Positions 12,452-20,285 of a stretch of DNA of 21,647 nucleotides are shown piece after piece. This DNA comes from Nitrospirae bacterium RBG_13_39_12 (GTDB lineage Bacteria > Nitrospirota > Thermodesulfovibrionia > Thermodesulfovibrionales > SM23-35), in assembly GCA_001805125.1 (NCBI GenBank), contig MHEF01000050.1, positions 1 to 21,647 on the forward strand. Reading direction: 5' to 3'. The notes under the pieces were generated by a model. That model had not been told where the DNA came from. It made no database searches and was given only the letters and a program-made list of their open reading frames with translations. The position numbers were made by a program, and so were the translations under genes. The number at the start of each line of letters is the position of its first letter. The stretch's first letter is position 1.

Positions 12452-13666
12452 TTATACATTATCCAGCATATGCCCGAGTTTTTTCTTTTTGGTTTTAAGA
12501 TAGATGATATTCTTTTCATGCGGCTTTGTTTCTATAGAAACCCTTTCCACCACCTTAAGACCATATCCTTCAAGTCCAACGATTTTTTTCGGGTTGTTAG
12601 TCATAAGTCTCATCTTCCGAACACCAAGGTCGACAAGTATTTGTGCGCCTATGCCATAATCTCTAAGGTCAGGCTTGAAACCGAGCTTTATGTTCGCCTC
12701 TACCGTATCAAGCCCCTTATCTTGAAGTTCGTACGCCCTCAATTTATTTATCAGCCCGATTCCCCGTCCTTCCTGCTTCATGTAAAGGATAACTCCCTTT
12801 CCTTCTTTCTTTATCATCTCCATTGCCCTGCGCAGCTGCTCTCCGCAGTCACACCTTTCTGAACCAAAAACGTCTCCTGTGAGACATTGAGAATGGACCC
12901 TTACCAGGATTTCATCCTCAGGCCTTATCTCGCCCTTCACAAGTGCAACATGGATGTTGTTATCGATATCATTAGTATAGGCAATAGCAGTAAACTCGCT
13001 GCCATACTTGGTCGGCATTTTCACAGTTGCAAGCCTCTTTACAAATGACTCTATTCTCATCCTGTATTTGATAAGATCTTTTATAGTGACCATTTTAATA
13101 TTATGTTTCTTCGCAAACTCCATAAGCTCAGGAACCCTTGCCATTGTGCCGTCATCGCTCATTATTTCACAGATAACACCTGCCGGATACAGCCTTGCTA
13201 ACCTTACCAGATCAACAGAGCCTTCTGTCTGTCCGGCTCTCTGGAGCACACCGCCCAGTCTTGCCTTTAACGGAAAAACATGGCCGGGTCTTGCAAGGTC
13301 TTCCGGCATTGTTTTCGGGTCAATAGCAGTCAATATTGTTTTTGCTCTGTCTGCTGCTGAGATGCCTGTTGTTACACCTTTTTTAGCCTCAATCGATACT
13401 GTGAATGCCGTACCATAAGGTGAGGTATTGTCATCAGTCATCATGGGAAGCTTTAGATGCTCTACACGTTCCGGGACAAGAGAAAGACATATAAGCCCTC
13501 TACCGTGCTTTGCCATGAAATTTATAGCCTCAGGTGTCACCTTTTCCGCAGCCATGCACAGGTCGCCCTCGTTCTCTCTATCCTCATCGTCAACAAGTAT
13601 TACCATTTTACCATTTGCTATATCATCTACAGCTTCATCAATCATGTTGAACTTATATTTTTCCAT
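12452..13666 (-). CDS. ribBA: Bifunctional DHBP synthase / GTP cyclohydrolase II
   Basis: About 404 residues from ATG 13664-13666 (MEKYKFN), chosen because homologues begin just before the ValAspAsp block; an in-frame ATG at 13691-13693 would add nine residues, and both have weak ribosome binding sites. The N-terminal RibB half (to about residue 200) shows DDEDRENEGDL, HGRGLICLSL and PGHVFPLKARLGG. The C-terminal RibA half shows the zinc site in VHSQCLTGDVFGSERCDCG, then QEGRGIGLINKL and LRDYGIGAQIL. It supplies both precursor branches of riboflavin: dihydroxybutanone phosphate from ribulose 5-phosphate and the pyrimidine from GTP. It lies between ribE and ribH. Confidence 0.96.
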   Translation of the reverse strand: MEKYKFNMIDEAVDDIANGKMVILVDDEDRENEGDLCMAAEKVTPEAINFMAKHGRGLICLSLVPERVEHLKLPMMTDDNTSPYGTAFTVSIEAKKGVTTGISAADRAKTILTAIDPKTMPEDLARPGHVFPLKARLGGVLQRAGQTEGSVDLVRLARLYPAGVICEIMSDDGTMARVPELMEFAKKHNIKMVTIKDLIKYRMRIESFVKRLATVKMPTKYGSEFTAIAYTNDIDNNIHVALVKGEIRPEDEILVRVHSQCLTGDVFGSERCDCGEQLRRAMEMIKKEGKGVILYMKQEGRGIGLINKLRAYELQDKGLDTVEANIKLGFKPDLRDYGIGAQILVDLGVRKMRLMTNNPKKIVGLEGYGLKVVERVSIETKPHEKNIIYLKTKKKKLGHMLDNV

Positions 13667-13772
13667 TCTATCTGTTCCCCGATCTGACAGCATTCTTTTA
13701 CTCGCTACGGAATACCTTTAAAAACATTTCTTTAATCTAAAAATACAAATTTAAAAATAAAGGATATCCGGA

Positions 13773-14414
13773 TTAAACATACCCCTCTTCTGTCAGAATT
13801 TTCATAAACTTTAAATCTCTGTTCCCGTCCTTTTTTAAAATTTTTGCAACATATTTCCCTAATATATCCGCCTCAATATTCACAGTGTCCCCAGGACCTT
13901 TAAATCCTATTGTAGTAAGCTTTGACGTATGTGGGATAATCACCACTGTAAAACTGTTTTTTAGTATATCAACAATTGTAAGACTTATTCCATCTACAGC
14001 AACTGACCCTTTCTCAACAAGAAAATTGCTTATACTGTCCGGCACCTCAATCTCCACTTTCATCATGTCTCCGATATTTACCTTTGAGCGAACCTCGCCT
14101 GTTACGTCAACGTGACCTGTGACAAAATGGCCCCCTATCCTTGAGTCAGGACGTAATGATGGTTCAAGGTTAACCAGGTCACCTGTTTTAAGGCTGCCCA
14201 GGTTCGTACTCCGCAGGGTTTCATCAGAAAGGTCAAAGGACAGTGTGTCACCTTTTTTATCCACAACGGTAAGACATACGCCATTTACAGATATGCTATC
14301 TCCCTTTTTTGCCGCAGATGATATTTCGTTTGATTTGAGCGATAATATTGCTACTCCGCTACGCCTTTTAACTGATAATATTCCACCCATCTCAAGTATT
14401 AAACCGGTAAACAA
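13773..14414 (-). CDS. ribE: Riboflavin synthase alpha subunit
   Basis: 213 residues. It dismutates two molecules of ribityllumazine into riboflavin. The typical MFTGL start is followed by two lumazine-binding halves: SVNGVCLTVV in the first and AVDGISLTIV in the second, with GGHFVTGHVDVTGEV at the junction. The start is TTG (complement of 14412-14414) with GAGGGG four bases upstream, inside the 3' end of the preceding gene. No FMN riboswitch can precede it because the previous gene ends one base before it. ribD is not next to it as it often is. Confidence 0.95.
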   Translation of the reverse strand: MFTGLILEMGGILSVKRRSGVAILSLKSNEISSAAKKGDSISVNGVCLTVVDKKGDTLSFDLSDETLRSTNLGSLKTGDLVNLEPSLRPDSRIGGHFVTGHVDVTGEVRSKVNIGDMMKVEIEVPDSISNFLVEKGSVAVDGISLTIVDILKNSFTVVIIPHTSKLTTIGFKGPGDTVNIEADILGKYVAKILKKDGNRDLKFMKILTEEGYV

Positions 14415-14415
14415 A

Positions 14416-14772
14416 TTACCCCTCTACATCCACAGTAAAATCAAATTTTTTCTGGTATAAGCCCAGGAGATCAACTGTTTCTGACCAGGACGTTTTCACC
14501 CTGACCGTTTTTTCCAACTGTATAATCTGGATATCATCCGCTTTTATAGGTAGACCGAGATCTTGAACTCTTTCCAAAAGTTGTTCCTTTGTCTTTCCAG
14601 TATCTCCGATACTGATTCTTGCAAGTTCTTTTGCATCAGACTTAAAGGCTGAATACTTGTAATAAGGCATACCGACCTTTATCCCTACGTAGACTATACA
14701 AGCCAGTACCAACACAATAAAAATAAATTTGACAAAACCGGTCTCGTTCTTAAGTATTCTTACTTTCTTCAT
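14416..14772 (-). CDS. Small membrane-anchored protein, DUF4845-like
   Basis: 118 residues. An N-terminal basic stretch is followed by one transmembrane helix (FIFIVLVLACIVYVGIKVG, about residues 16-34) and a hydrophilic domain of about 80 residues with mixed alpha/beta character (LGLPIKADDIQIIQL, VRVKTSWSETVDLLG). The layout matches DUF4845 proteins, which in proteobacteria lie next to lepB; here too the gene overlaps lepB by four bases (ATGA). The function is not known. The domain is probably periplasmic. The match is by size, topology and position, not by any catalytic motif. Confidence 0.7.
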   Translation of the reverse strand: MKKVRILKNETGFVKFIFIVLVLACIVYVGIKVGMPYYKYSAFKSDAKELARISIGDTGKTKEQLLERVQDLGLPIKADDIQIIQLEKTVRVKTSWSETVDLLGLYQKKFDFTVDVEG

Positions 14773-15377
14773 TTTATTAACCTCCCTATCCTTTCAAATC
14801 TTAACCAATCATCGCGATCCCATGACCAATATATAATAAGTGCTTTCCCCCTTATCTCCTTTAAATCAACAAACCCCCAGTACCTGCTGTCGTAACTTTG
14901 ATCGCGATTATCCCCCATTACAAAGATTTTACCTTCAGGAACAGCAAATGGTCCAAAGTTATCTCTCGGATCATTTTCACCAGGCCTAACTTTATCGTCA
15001 GAATGCTGTATATAAGGTTCTAAAACCGCCTTACCATTTACATAAACTGCTTTGTCCCTTTCCTCTATCACATCATTTTCAGTGGCAATAACCCTTTTTA
15101 TAAAATCTTTTTTAGGGTCTTCCGGATATTTAAAGACTATTATATCCCCTTTCTCTGGTTTTTTAAATACCAGAACCCGCTTGTCGGAGAAGGGGATCTT
15201 TGTCCCGTATATGAACTTATTAACAAGAATATGGTCACCTATAAGAAGCGTGGGGACCATGGAGCTAGACGGTATCTTAAACGCCTGTATTACATATGCC
15301 CTTATTATAAGGGCAAGGATGAGGGCTGTGATTATAGCTTCTGCATATTCCTTAAACAGTTTCTTTTTGTTCTTCAC
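14769..15377 (-). CDS. lepB: Signal peptidase I
   Basis: 202 residues. An N-terminal membrane helix precedes the catalytic PSSSMVPTLLIGDHI, with the nucleophile Ser39. The general base Lys94 is in DFIKRVIATE. The C-terminal box GDNRDQSYDSRYWGFV is intact. It removes Sec/Tat signal peptides at the outer face of the inner membrane; the FG-GAP protein and the 18782-19144 protein encoded nearby are likely substrates. The start is GTG (complement of 15375-15377), with AAGGAG eight bases upstream. It overlaps the downstream DUF4845-like gene by four bases. Confidence 0.96.
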   Translation of the reverse strand: MKNKKKLFKEYAEAIITALILALIIRAYVIQAFKIPSSSMVPTLLIGDHILVNKFIYGTKIPFSDKRVLVFKKPEKGDIIVFKYPEDPKKDFIKRVIATENDVIEERDKAVYVNGKAVLEPYIQHSDDKVRPGENDPRDNFGPFAVPEGKIFVMGDNRDQSYDSRYWGFVDLKEIRGKALIIYWSWDRDDWLRFERIGRLIK

Positions 15378-15414
15378 TCAGATATCTCCTTAATATATTT
15401 TTAATTTAAACTGC

Positions 15415-16350
15415 TCACAACTTTTCACCCGCTTCTGCCTTGAAAACAAGCCCTGCAGCTCCAATAGTGCCTGCATTATCCAAGAGCAAAGAAGGGATAA
15501 TCTCCACCTTATCAAACAGCTCCTTAAATGCCCTTCTTGACGCCTCCTTTATTGCCTCCTGGATATATATATCCCAGGTCCCTATAAGACCGCCCGTGAG
15601 GATAATCGCATCAGGACTCATCATATTAATAATATTAGCAATTCCTATACCCAGATATCTTCCAGCATCCTTAAGGAGTTCTCTTGAAAGGTTATCGCCA
15701 TCCAGTGCCGCTTTGTAGATGTCTTCGGTTGTGATTTTATATAAGTTTCCACCGTAGTACTCCTTCAACAAACTTTCTTTTCCCTTTTCAAGAATAGATA
15801 CCGCCCTTGACAGTATCGCCCTGGCAGATGTATAGGATTCGAGACAACCGGAATTGCCACAATGACATTTATTGCCATCTATATCTATGGTCATATGACC
15901 TATTTCCGCTGAAACCCCGAATAGTTTATCGTTATATACCATGCCACCACCTATCCCCGTACCCAAGGTCAGTAGAACAAAGTTTGGAAAGTCCTTCCCT
16001 GCACCAACCCATTTCTCTCCAAATGCAGCTGCATTTGCATCATTCACCAAGACTACAGGCACACCAAACTTTTTCCCTATCTCGCTTATAAGGTCAATCC
16101 TTTCTACAATATGAAAATTTGGGGAAATCAGTATCCTGCCGCTTTTCCTGTCAACAAGCCCTGCTACACCGAGGCCTATCCCTGAAATATCATCCGAAAA
16201 AAGGTCACCCACTGCTTTTAAAATAGACTCCAATATATCTTCAGACGTTAAACCCTTTATCATTCTTATAAGCTGCCCCTCTCTTGAAACAAGGGCAACT
16301 CTCAGGTTCGTAGCACCCAGATCAATCCCTATTGCATATTTTTTAAACAT
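15415..16350 (-). CDS. ROK-family sugar kinase (glucokinase-like)
   Basis: About 311 residues from the ATG at 16348-16350 (MFKKYAIGIDLG); a longer frame upstream runs back through the ferredoxin gene and is rejected. The ATP-binding GIDLGATNLRVAL lies at residues 8-20. The ROK signature TLGTGIGGGMVYNDKLF is followed by GHMTIDIDGNKCHCGNSGC with the zinc-binding Cys-x-Cys-Gly-x2-Gly-Cys. It would phosphorylate glucose or an N-acetylhexosamine with ATP; the exact sugar is not readable from the sequence. The start lies two bases after the ferredoxin stop. No DNA-binding N-terminus is present, so it is an enzyme rather than an NagC-type repressor. Confidence 0.9.
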   Translation of the reverse strand: MFKKYAIGIDLGATNLRVALVSREGQLIRMIKGLTSEDILESILKAVGDLFSDDISGIGLGVAGLVDRKSGRILISPNFHIVERIDLISEIGKKFGVPVVLVNDANAAAFGEKWVGAGKDFPNFVLLTLGTGIGGGMVYNDKLFGVSAEIGHMTIDIDGNKCHCGNSGCLESYTSARAILSRAVSILEKGKESLLKEYYGGNLYKITTEDIYKAALDGDNLSRELLKDAGRYLGIGIANIINMMSPDAIILTGGLIGTWDIYIQEAIKEASRRAFKELFDKVEIIPSLLLDNAGTIGAAGLVFKAEAGEKL

Positions 16351-16352
16351 AT

Positions 16353-16568
16353 TCACTCTTCTTCCCGGTAAACCTCTATTGCTATCTCGGGGCACATCTG
16401 TGCACACATGCCGCAACCAGTGCATTTGTCCATATATTCAGGCGACGCAGGGAAAATACCTTTTTTGTTGAATCTATCTTCGATGACTATAACTCCTAAA
16501 TGACATGCGTCTATGCAGTAGGTGCAGCTCTTACACAATTCCTTATCAATTATGATCATCCCTTTCAT
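16353..16568 (-). CDS. Small 2[4Fe-4S] ferredoxin
   Basis: 71 residues. Two clusters are predicted: Cys12, 15, 18, 22 (CKSCTYCIDAC) and Cys49, 52, 55, 59 (CTGCGMCAQMCP). The first cluster's last Cys is followed by His rather than the usual Pro. The IFPASPEYMDKC linker and IAIEVYREEE tail resemble the delta subunit of 2-oxoacid:ferredoxin oxidoreductases (KorD/VorC type), yet no alpha, beta or gamma subunit follows; the next gene is a sugar kinase. It may be an orphan electron carrier or a detached subunit. It overlaps recN by four bases. Confidence 0.88.
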   Translation of the reverse strand: MKGMIIIDKELCKSCTYCIDACHLGVIVIEDRFNKKGIFPASPEYMDKCTGCGMCAQMCPEIAIEVYREEE

Positions 16569-18208
16569 ACAGCACTCTCCACTAATTCTTTCGCATGTTT
16601 AAGAGAGACATCTGTTATCTTCCCGCTCAGCATGCGCGCTATTTCCTCCAGTCTTTCCCTGCCTTTAAGCATTTTCACTCCAACATAAGCCCTTCCATTT
16701 TTTTGCCCTTTCTCTATCTTCAGGTGCAAATCTCCCATAGACGCTATCTGTGGGAGATGGGTTGTACAGAGAACCTGATGCTTATCCGATATCTTCTTTA
16801 GTTTTTTACCAACACTCTCTGCAGTCTTTCCCCCAATTCCTGCGTCAACCTCATCAAATATGAGAACCGGTATGCTGTCATAATCCGCAAGTATACTTTT
16901 TAAAGCAAGCATGCATCTGGAAAGTTCACCTCCTGACACAATCTTCGCGAGCGGTCTTAAGGGCTCTCCCGGGTTTGCAGAGAAAAGAAATTCTACTTTA
17001 TCAATACCATGAGGAGACATGCCTTCCTGTTTTATGTCTATCATAAATTCTGCTTTATTAAAAGCAAGTTCTCTTAGTTCTGTTCTGACAAGCTCCTGTA
17101 TTTTTTTAGCTGTCTTCTTTCTCTTTTCAGATAGAGAAAGTGCGGTACTCATAAGCATCCCTTCTTTTACCCTTAGTTCAGCATCTATAGAGCCGTGCCT
17201 TTCATCTGAAAGCTCAAGTGATTTTAATTCCTTATCTGCTTCTTCTTTATATTTAATTACAGCATCAATCCCTTCGCCATATTTCCTCTCGAGACTTTTT
17301 ATTATTTCGAGTCTCTCTTCTATCTCAGCAAGTCTTTCAGGTTCAAGATCATACTTGTCTTTATATCCTCTGAGGGATGCTGCTGCATCCTCAATTAACG
17401 GGCGCGCCGACTCAAGCATATTCAGGATATCTGATACACTAGGGTCTACAGATAACATCTCTTTTACTTTTGATATAATAGACGAAAGCCTTTCTATACA
17501 TGAGTGCTCCGAGCTATAAACCATCGAATAGGCAGTCTCAGTCAGTTCAACCAGTCTGTTAAGATTCGATAAAATTGTCCTCTTTTCAAAAAGGTCCTCT
17601 TTCTCTCCAGTTTTTAAAGAAGCTGCCTCGATCTCATTAATCTGGAACCTTAACAGGTCAAGTCTATGCGCTCTCTCTTTTACTTTTTGTTTTAAGTCAG
17701 CCTCTTCTGCCTTAAGCACACTCACTTCCCTGTAGAGTGATTCTACTCCTTTTCCATCTTCCTGTAGTTTACCGTATGAATCGAGAAATAGTCTGTGCTT
17801 ATCAATGGAAAGCAGGCTCTGGTGTTCGTGCTGTCCGTGAATATCAACGAGGTACTTGCCGATTCCTGCAAGGCTCTGAACACTTACCATCGTATCATTT
17901 ATATAAGCCCTGCTCTTTCCCGTACTGGAAATAGACCTCCTGAGGATAAGGCTATCAGATATATCGATACCAATATCAGGGATTTCCCCAGATCCTTCCA
18001 ATTCAAAATAAGCCTGGACAACTGCCTCCTTTTCTCCTGATCTGATTAATTCCGATTGCGCCCTGCTGCCGAGCGCAAGACTGAGTGAATCCACTATTAT
18101 GGACTTGCCTGCTCCAGTCTCACCTGTCAGTACATTAAGCCCGTCTTCAAACCTGACCTTCAGGTCATCAATGATGGCAAAATTCTTTATCCAGAGTTCT
18201 CTTAGCAT
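16565..18208 (-). CDS. recN: DNA repair protein RecN
   Basis: 547 residues, normal length. It is an SMC-like ATPase that holds broken DNA ends in double-strand break repair. Walker A GETGAGKS is at residues 29-36. The block DIHGQHEHQSLL follows, then a long coiled-coil middle (about 160-370). The C-terminal signature is SGGELSRCMLALKS, then Walker B VLIFDEVDAGIGG and TTHLPQIASMGD. The ATG at 18206-18208 is preceded by GAGG about 11 bases upstream. It follows acyP after 34 bases and overlaps the ferredoxin gene. Confidence 0.96.
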   Translation of the reverse strand: MLRELWIKNFAIIDDLKVRFEDGLNVLTGETGAGKSIIVDSLSLALGSRAQSELIRSGEKEAVVQAYFELEGSGEIPDIGIDISDSLILRRSISSTGKSRAYINDTMVSVQSLAGIGKYLVDIHGQHEHQSLLSIDKHRLFLDSYGKLQEDGKGVESLYREVSVLKAEEADLKQKVKERAHRLDLLRFQINEIEAASLKTGEKEDLFEKRTILSNLNRLVELTETAYSMVYSSEHSCIERLSSIISKVKEMLSVDPSVSDILNMLESARPLIEDAAASLRGYKDKYDLEPERLAEIEERLEIIKSLERKYGEGIDAVIKYKEEADKELKSLELSDERHGSIDAELRVKEGMLMSTALSLSEKRKKTAKKIQELVRTELRELAFNKAEFMIDIKQEGMSPHGIDKVEFLFSANPGEPLRPLAKIVSGGELSRCMLALKSILADYDSIPVLIFDEVDAGIGGKTAESVGKKLKKISDKHQVLCTTHLPQIASMGDLHLKIEKGQKNGRAYVGVKMLKGRERLEEIARMLSGKITDVSLKHAKELVESAV

Positions 18209-18242
18209 CCATATTTTTTCCTCTAAAAACTATTCAGCAGGG

Positions 18243-18521
18243 TTAATACCTTATGGAAAATCCTTCCTGGTCACCTGTAAATGTATCCCATTTTATCTCA
18301 ATATCAATTACTTTTGAACCAGGTGGTCCGATAAAACATTTCTTAACAGCCATATCAATATTCCCCTTTTCACCTTCAAACACTACCTCAACCCTGCCAT
18401 CTCTAAGATTTCTCGCCCAGCCTTTCAGACCAAAGCTATGTGCAAGGTCTCTGGTAAATGATCTGTAGAAGACTCCCTGTACTCTGCCTTTGATAAATAA
18501 ATGTGCTCTTGCCTCTTCCAC
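18243..18521 (-). CDS. acyP: Acylphosphatase
   Basis: 92 residues. It hydrolyses acyl phosphates such as carbamoyl and acetyl phosphate. The phosphate-binding GRVQGVFYR holds catalytic Arg20, and GWARNLRDGRVEV holds catalytic Asn38. The C-terminal GFSIRY is typical. The start is GTG (complement of 18519-18521) with no Shine-Dalgarno sequence; a perfect -10 box ends only nine bases upstream, so the mRNA may be leaderless. It is the first gene of the long minus-strand block. Confidence 0.94.
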   Translation of the reverse strand: MEEARAHLFIKGRVQGVFYRSFTRDLAHSFGLKGWARNLRDGRVEVVFEGEKGNIDMAVKKCFIGPPGSKVIDIEIKWDTFTGDQEGFSIRY

Positions 18522-18529
18522 GATAAAAA

Positions 18530-18538
18530 ATTATAGCA
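18530..18538 (-). promoter_or_regulatory. Extended -10 promoter of the acyP-led operon
   Basis: On the minus strand TGCTATAAT is a perfect -10 with the extended TG element. No good -35 lies 16-18 bp upstream. Transcription would start at about 18522-18524, right at the GTG codon of acyP. Confidence 0.5.
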
Positions 18539-18683
18539 TATATATATCAATTATTATTTTATACTGCAGTCAACAATACTCAATACAGGCAACCTGCTGC
18601 TTTTCCTAAAACACCCGAACTTAAAAAATCACTTGTTCGCAATAAATGTTTAATAAAAAACAAAATTTGTTTCACGATTATTA

Positions 18684-18712
18684 TTGATATTCTTGAGTGC
18701 AAAATTTATATT
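18684..18712 (+). promoter_or_regulatory. Sigma70-type promoter of small exported protein gene
   Basis: TTGATA (18684-18689) and TATATT (18707-18712) are separated by exactly 17 bp. The predicted transcript has a leader of about 60 bases that ends in the strong ribosome binding site AAGGAGGTGA at 18767-18776. This lies in the 260-base gap (18522-18781) between divergent genes; no small gene was seen in the rest of that gap. Confidence 0.6.
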
Positions 18713-18781
18713 ACTTTCCTCAACGCCCGGGCAGGAAGAGGACAAACCTAACACATTCAACTATGAAAGGAGGTGATTCTC

Positions 18782-19144
18782 ATGAAGAAGATAACAATAC
18801 TTTTTGTGGCGGTAGTACTTCTGTTTTCCTTTGCCTCGATATCCTTTGCAACAGAAGCGACAAAGGCTGAGCATATGGTCACTCAAAAGCCTAAGGTAAA
18901 ACAAATTACAGGAGATATTATTACTCTTGATTTAAAAGCAGGAACCCTTACAGTAAAAAACAAAAAGCAGGAGGTTTCACTTTCAACTGACAACAAAACT
19001 GTTATAAAACTTGACAAGGAAAGGAAGACCTTGGCTGATCTCAAATCCGGAGATAGTGTAATGGCTAAATACACTCAAGTCGATGGACAGAACATTGCAA
19101 AAAGCATTGCTATTAAAACAGCACCATCAGAAGCAATGAAATAA
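18782..19144 (+). CDS. Small exported protein of unknown function (DUF5666-like beta domain)
   Basis: 120 residues from the ATG at 18782-18784, eight bases after GGAGG; an upstream in-frame GTG lies inside that ribosome binding site and is rejected. A classical signal peptide (MKKITILFVAVVLLFSF, cleavage after SFA) leads to a mature part of about 97 residues. The mature part reads as a small beta barrel: KQITGDIITLDLKAGTLTVK, VSLSTDNKTVIKL, LADLKSGDSVMAKYTQVDG and AKSIAIK. This pattern resembles DUF5666-type periplasmic proteins. It is monocistronic, with its own promoter and a very strong terminator, which suggests high expression. The function is unknown. Confidence 0.82.
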   Translation: MKKITILFVAVVLLFSFASISFATEATKAEHMVTQKPKVKQITGDIITLDLKAGTLTVKNKKQEVSLSTDNKTVIKLDKERKTLADLKSGDSVMAKYTQVDGQNIAKSIAIKTAPSEAMK

Positions 19145-19166
19145 CAAAAGCGACATCTGTTAAGGA

Positions 19167-19211
19167 AAAGTCATTTACAGGGGAGCCGATGGCTCCCCTG
19201 TAAATGACTTT
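19167..19211. terminator. Perfect 21-bp hairpin between convergent genes
   Basis: Bases 19167-19187 and 19191-19211 are exact inverted complements with a 3-base loop (GAT). The stem begins one base after the stop codon of the convergent minus-strand gene and 22 bases after the + strand stop. Each strand's stem ends ACTTT; the minus side continues TTCC, giving a short T-run. It acts as a bidirectional terminator. Confidence 0.85.
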
Positions 19212-19212
19212 G

Positions 19213-20166
19213 TTATACATCCTTTTTCTTTATTTCTTTCTTAATCTTTCGTAGGGTATCCTGTATCCTGCATTGATAAAAATCATGCAACTTTTCCAGT
19301 ACGTCAGGATACTTTTCGAATATATCTTCAAGAATAAGCTTGTTGAACTCGACAACCTCAAGTTGATCTAAAGAAATTACCGAAGCAGTTCTTGTTCTGC
19401 CGGTGAGGAATGCTACCTCTCCAAATACGTCACCGGCAGACAGTACTGCAAGTTCTATCTCTTTACCAAGCATATGTACAATAACCTTTGCACTTCCTGA
19501 CTTTATAAAGAAGATCGAATCACCAGAATCTCCTTCTTCTAAAACCATCTGTCTGTTAGGGAATATCTGGGGCTCAATCTTCTCAATCAGGTATTTCACT
19601 TCATCTTCAGGCATAGACGAAAATAATGAAGAAATACTTGAACAGAGGTTCTCATCTCCACGAATCTCCGACAGTCCACCCTCCGGCTGGATTCCGATTC
19701 CTCCCTCCTGTCTGTACACTTCAGGAGCATGGGCTGTTGCTGCCGGCTCTTCACTGTAAAAAGACCCTTCAATAATATCCTCTTTCCTAATAGATGGTTT
19801 ATCTTCAAACTTTTGTTCAAATGAAGGGATTACCGGCTTCTGTACTTTCAGACTCTCGAGTTCTATCATCAATTCTTTCGACCTGTTTATCGCTTCCTCA
19901 TTATAGGAGTCAATCCTGAGAATTATTTTGTAAAGGGCAAGGGCTTTTTGTATAAAGCCATGCTTTGTAAAGATCCATGCAGACTGATGATAAGCAGCTA
20001 TTGCGTCAACTGTTTTTCCCATCCTTTGATATGTGTCACCAAGCTTCAGATAGACAAGCGGGTTATCTTTTTCAATTTTACCCAGGGATTCTAAAGAGTT
20101 CTTAGCCTGTTCCCAGTCATGTCTTTTTACAGCATTATAATATATTTCCCTGTACTTGCTGCTCAT
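19213..20166 (-). CDS. TPR plus cyclic-nucleotide-binding-domain protein
   Basis: 317 residues. Residues about 1-105 are TPR-like helical repeats (LVYLKLGDTYQRMGKTVDAI and following). Residues 106-172 form a low-complexity linker. Residues about 178-300 are a CRP-type cyclic-nucleotide-binding domain with the phosphate-binding cassette GEVAFLTGRTRTASV (Gly249, Glu250, Arg259), which should bind cAMP or cGMP. The C-terminus is a charged helix (KIKKEIKKKDV) with no DNA-binding domain. It is therefore a sensor or adaptor, not a transcription factor. The start is ATG 20164-20166; the nearest AAGGAGG lies 15 bases upstream, unusually far. It is divergent from dapL and convergent with the small exported protein gene. 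Confidence 0.85.
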   Translation of the reverse strand: MSSKYREIYYNAVKRHDWEQAKNSLESLGKIEKDNPLVYLKLGDTYQRMGKTVDAIAAYHQSAWIFTKHGFIQKALALYKIILRIDSYNEEAINRSKELMIELESLKVQKPVIPSFEQKFEDKPSIRKEDIIEGSFYSEEPAATAHAPEVYRQEGGIGIQPEGGLSEIRGDENLCSSISSLFSSMPEDEVKYLIEKIEPQIFPNRQMVLEEGDSGDSIFFIKSGSAKVIVHMLGKEIELAVLSAGDVFGEVAFLTGRTRTASVISLDQLEVVEFNKLILEDIFEKYPDVLEKLHDFYQCRIQDTLRKIKKEIKKKDV

Positions 20167-20250
20167 ATTACAGCTTTGAGTCCTCCTTCATTAATCAAAA
20201 TCACAAAACCATTTTTTCATCAAACCTCTCAATATGCTTTTTGTTTAGTA

Positions 20251-20256
20251 TATAAT
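20251..20256 (+). promoter_or_regulatory. -10 box of candidate dapL promoter
   Basis: A perfect TATAAT 30 bases upstream of the TTG start. The position 17 bp further upstream has no good -35 match. It lies in the 119-base gap between divergent genes. Confidence 0.4.
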
Positions 20257-20285
20257 AGGAGAGCCCAAAAAAATAGGAGGTAGAC

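Noticed and set aside
14412..14470. FMN riboswitch before ribE
   Set aside because: This region is coding sequence of the preceding DUF4845-like gene; no RFN element fits.
15415..16425. Longer ROK kinase start at 16425
   Set aside because: The extra 25 residues overlap the ferredoxin gene and precede the conserved N-terminal ATP-binding motif without homologous features.
17019..17519. 166-residue serine-rich + strand frame
   Set aside because: Antisense to the coiled-coil part of recN; composition typical of a shadow frame.
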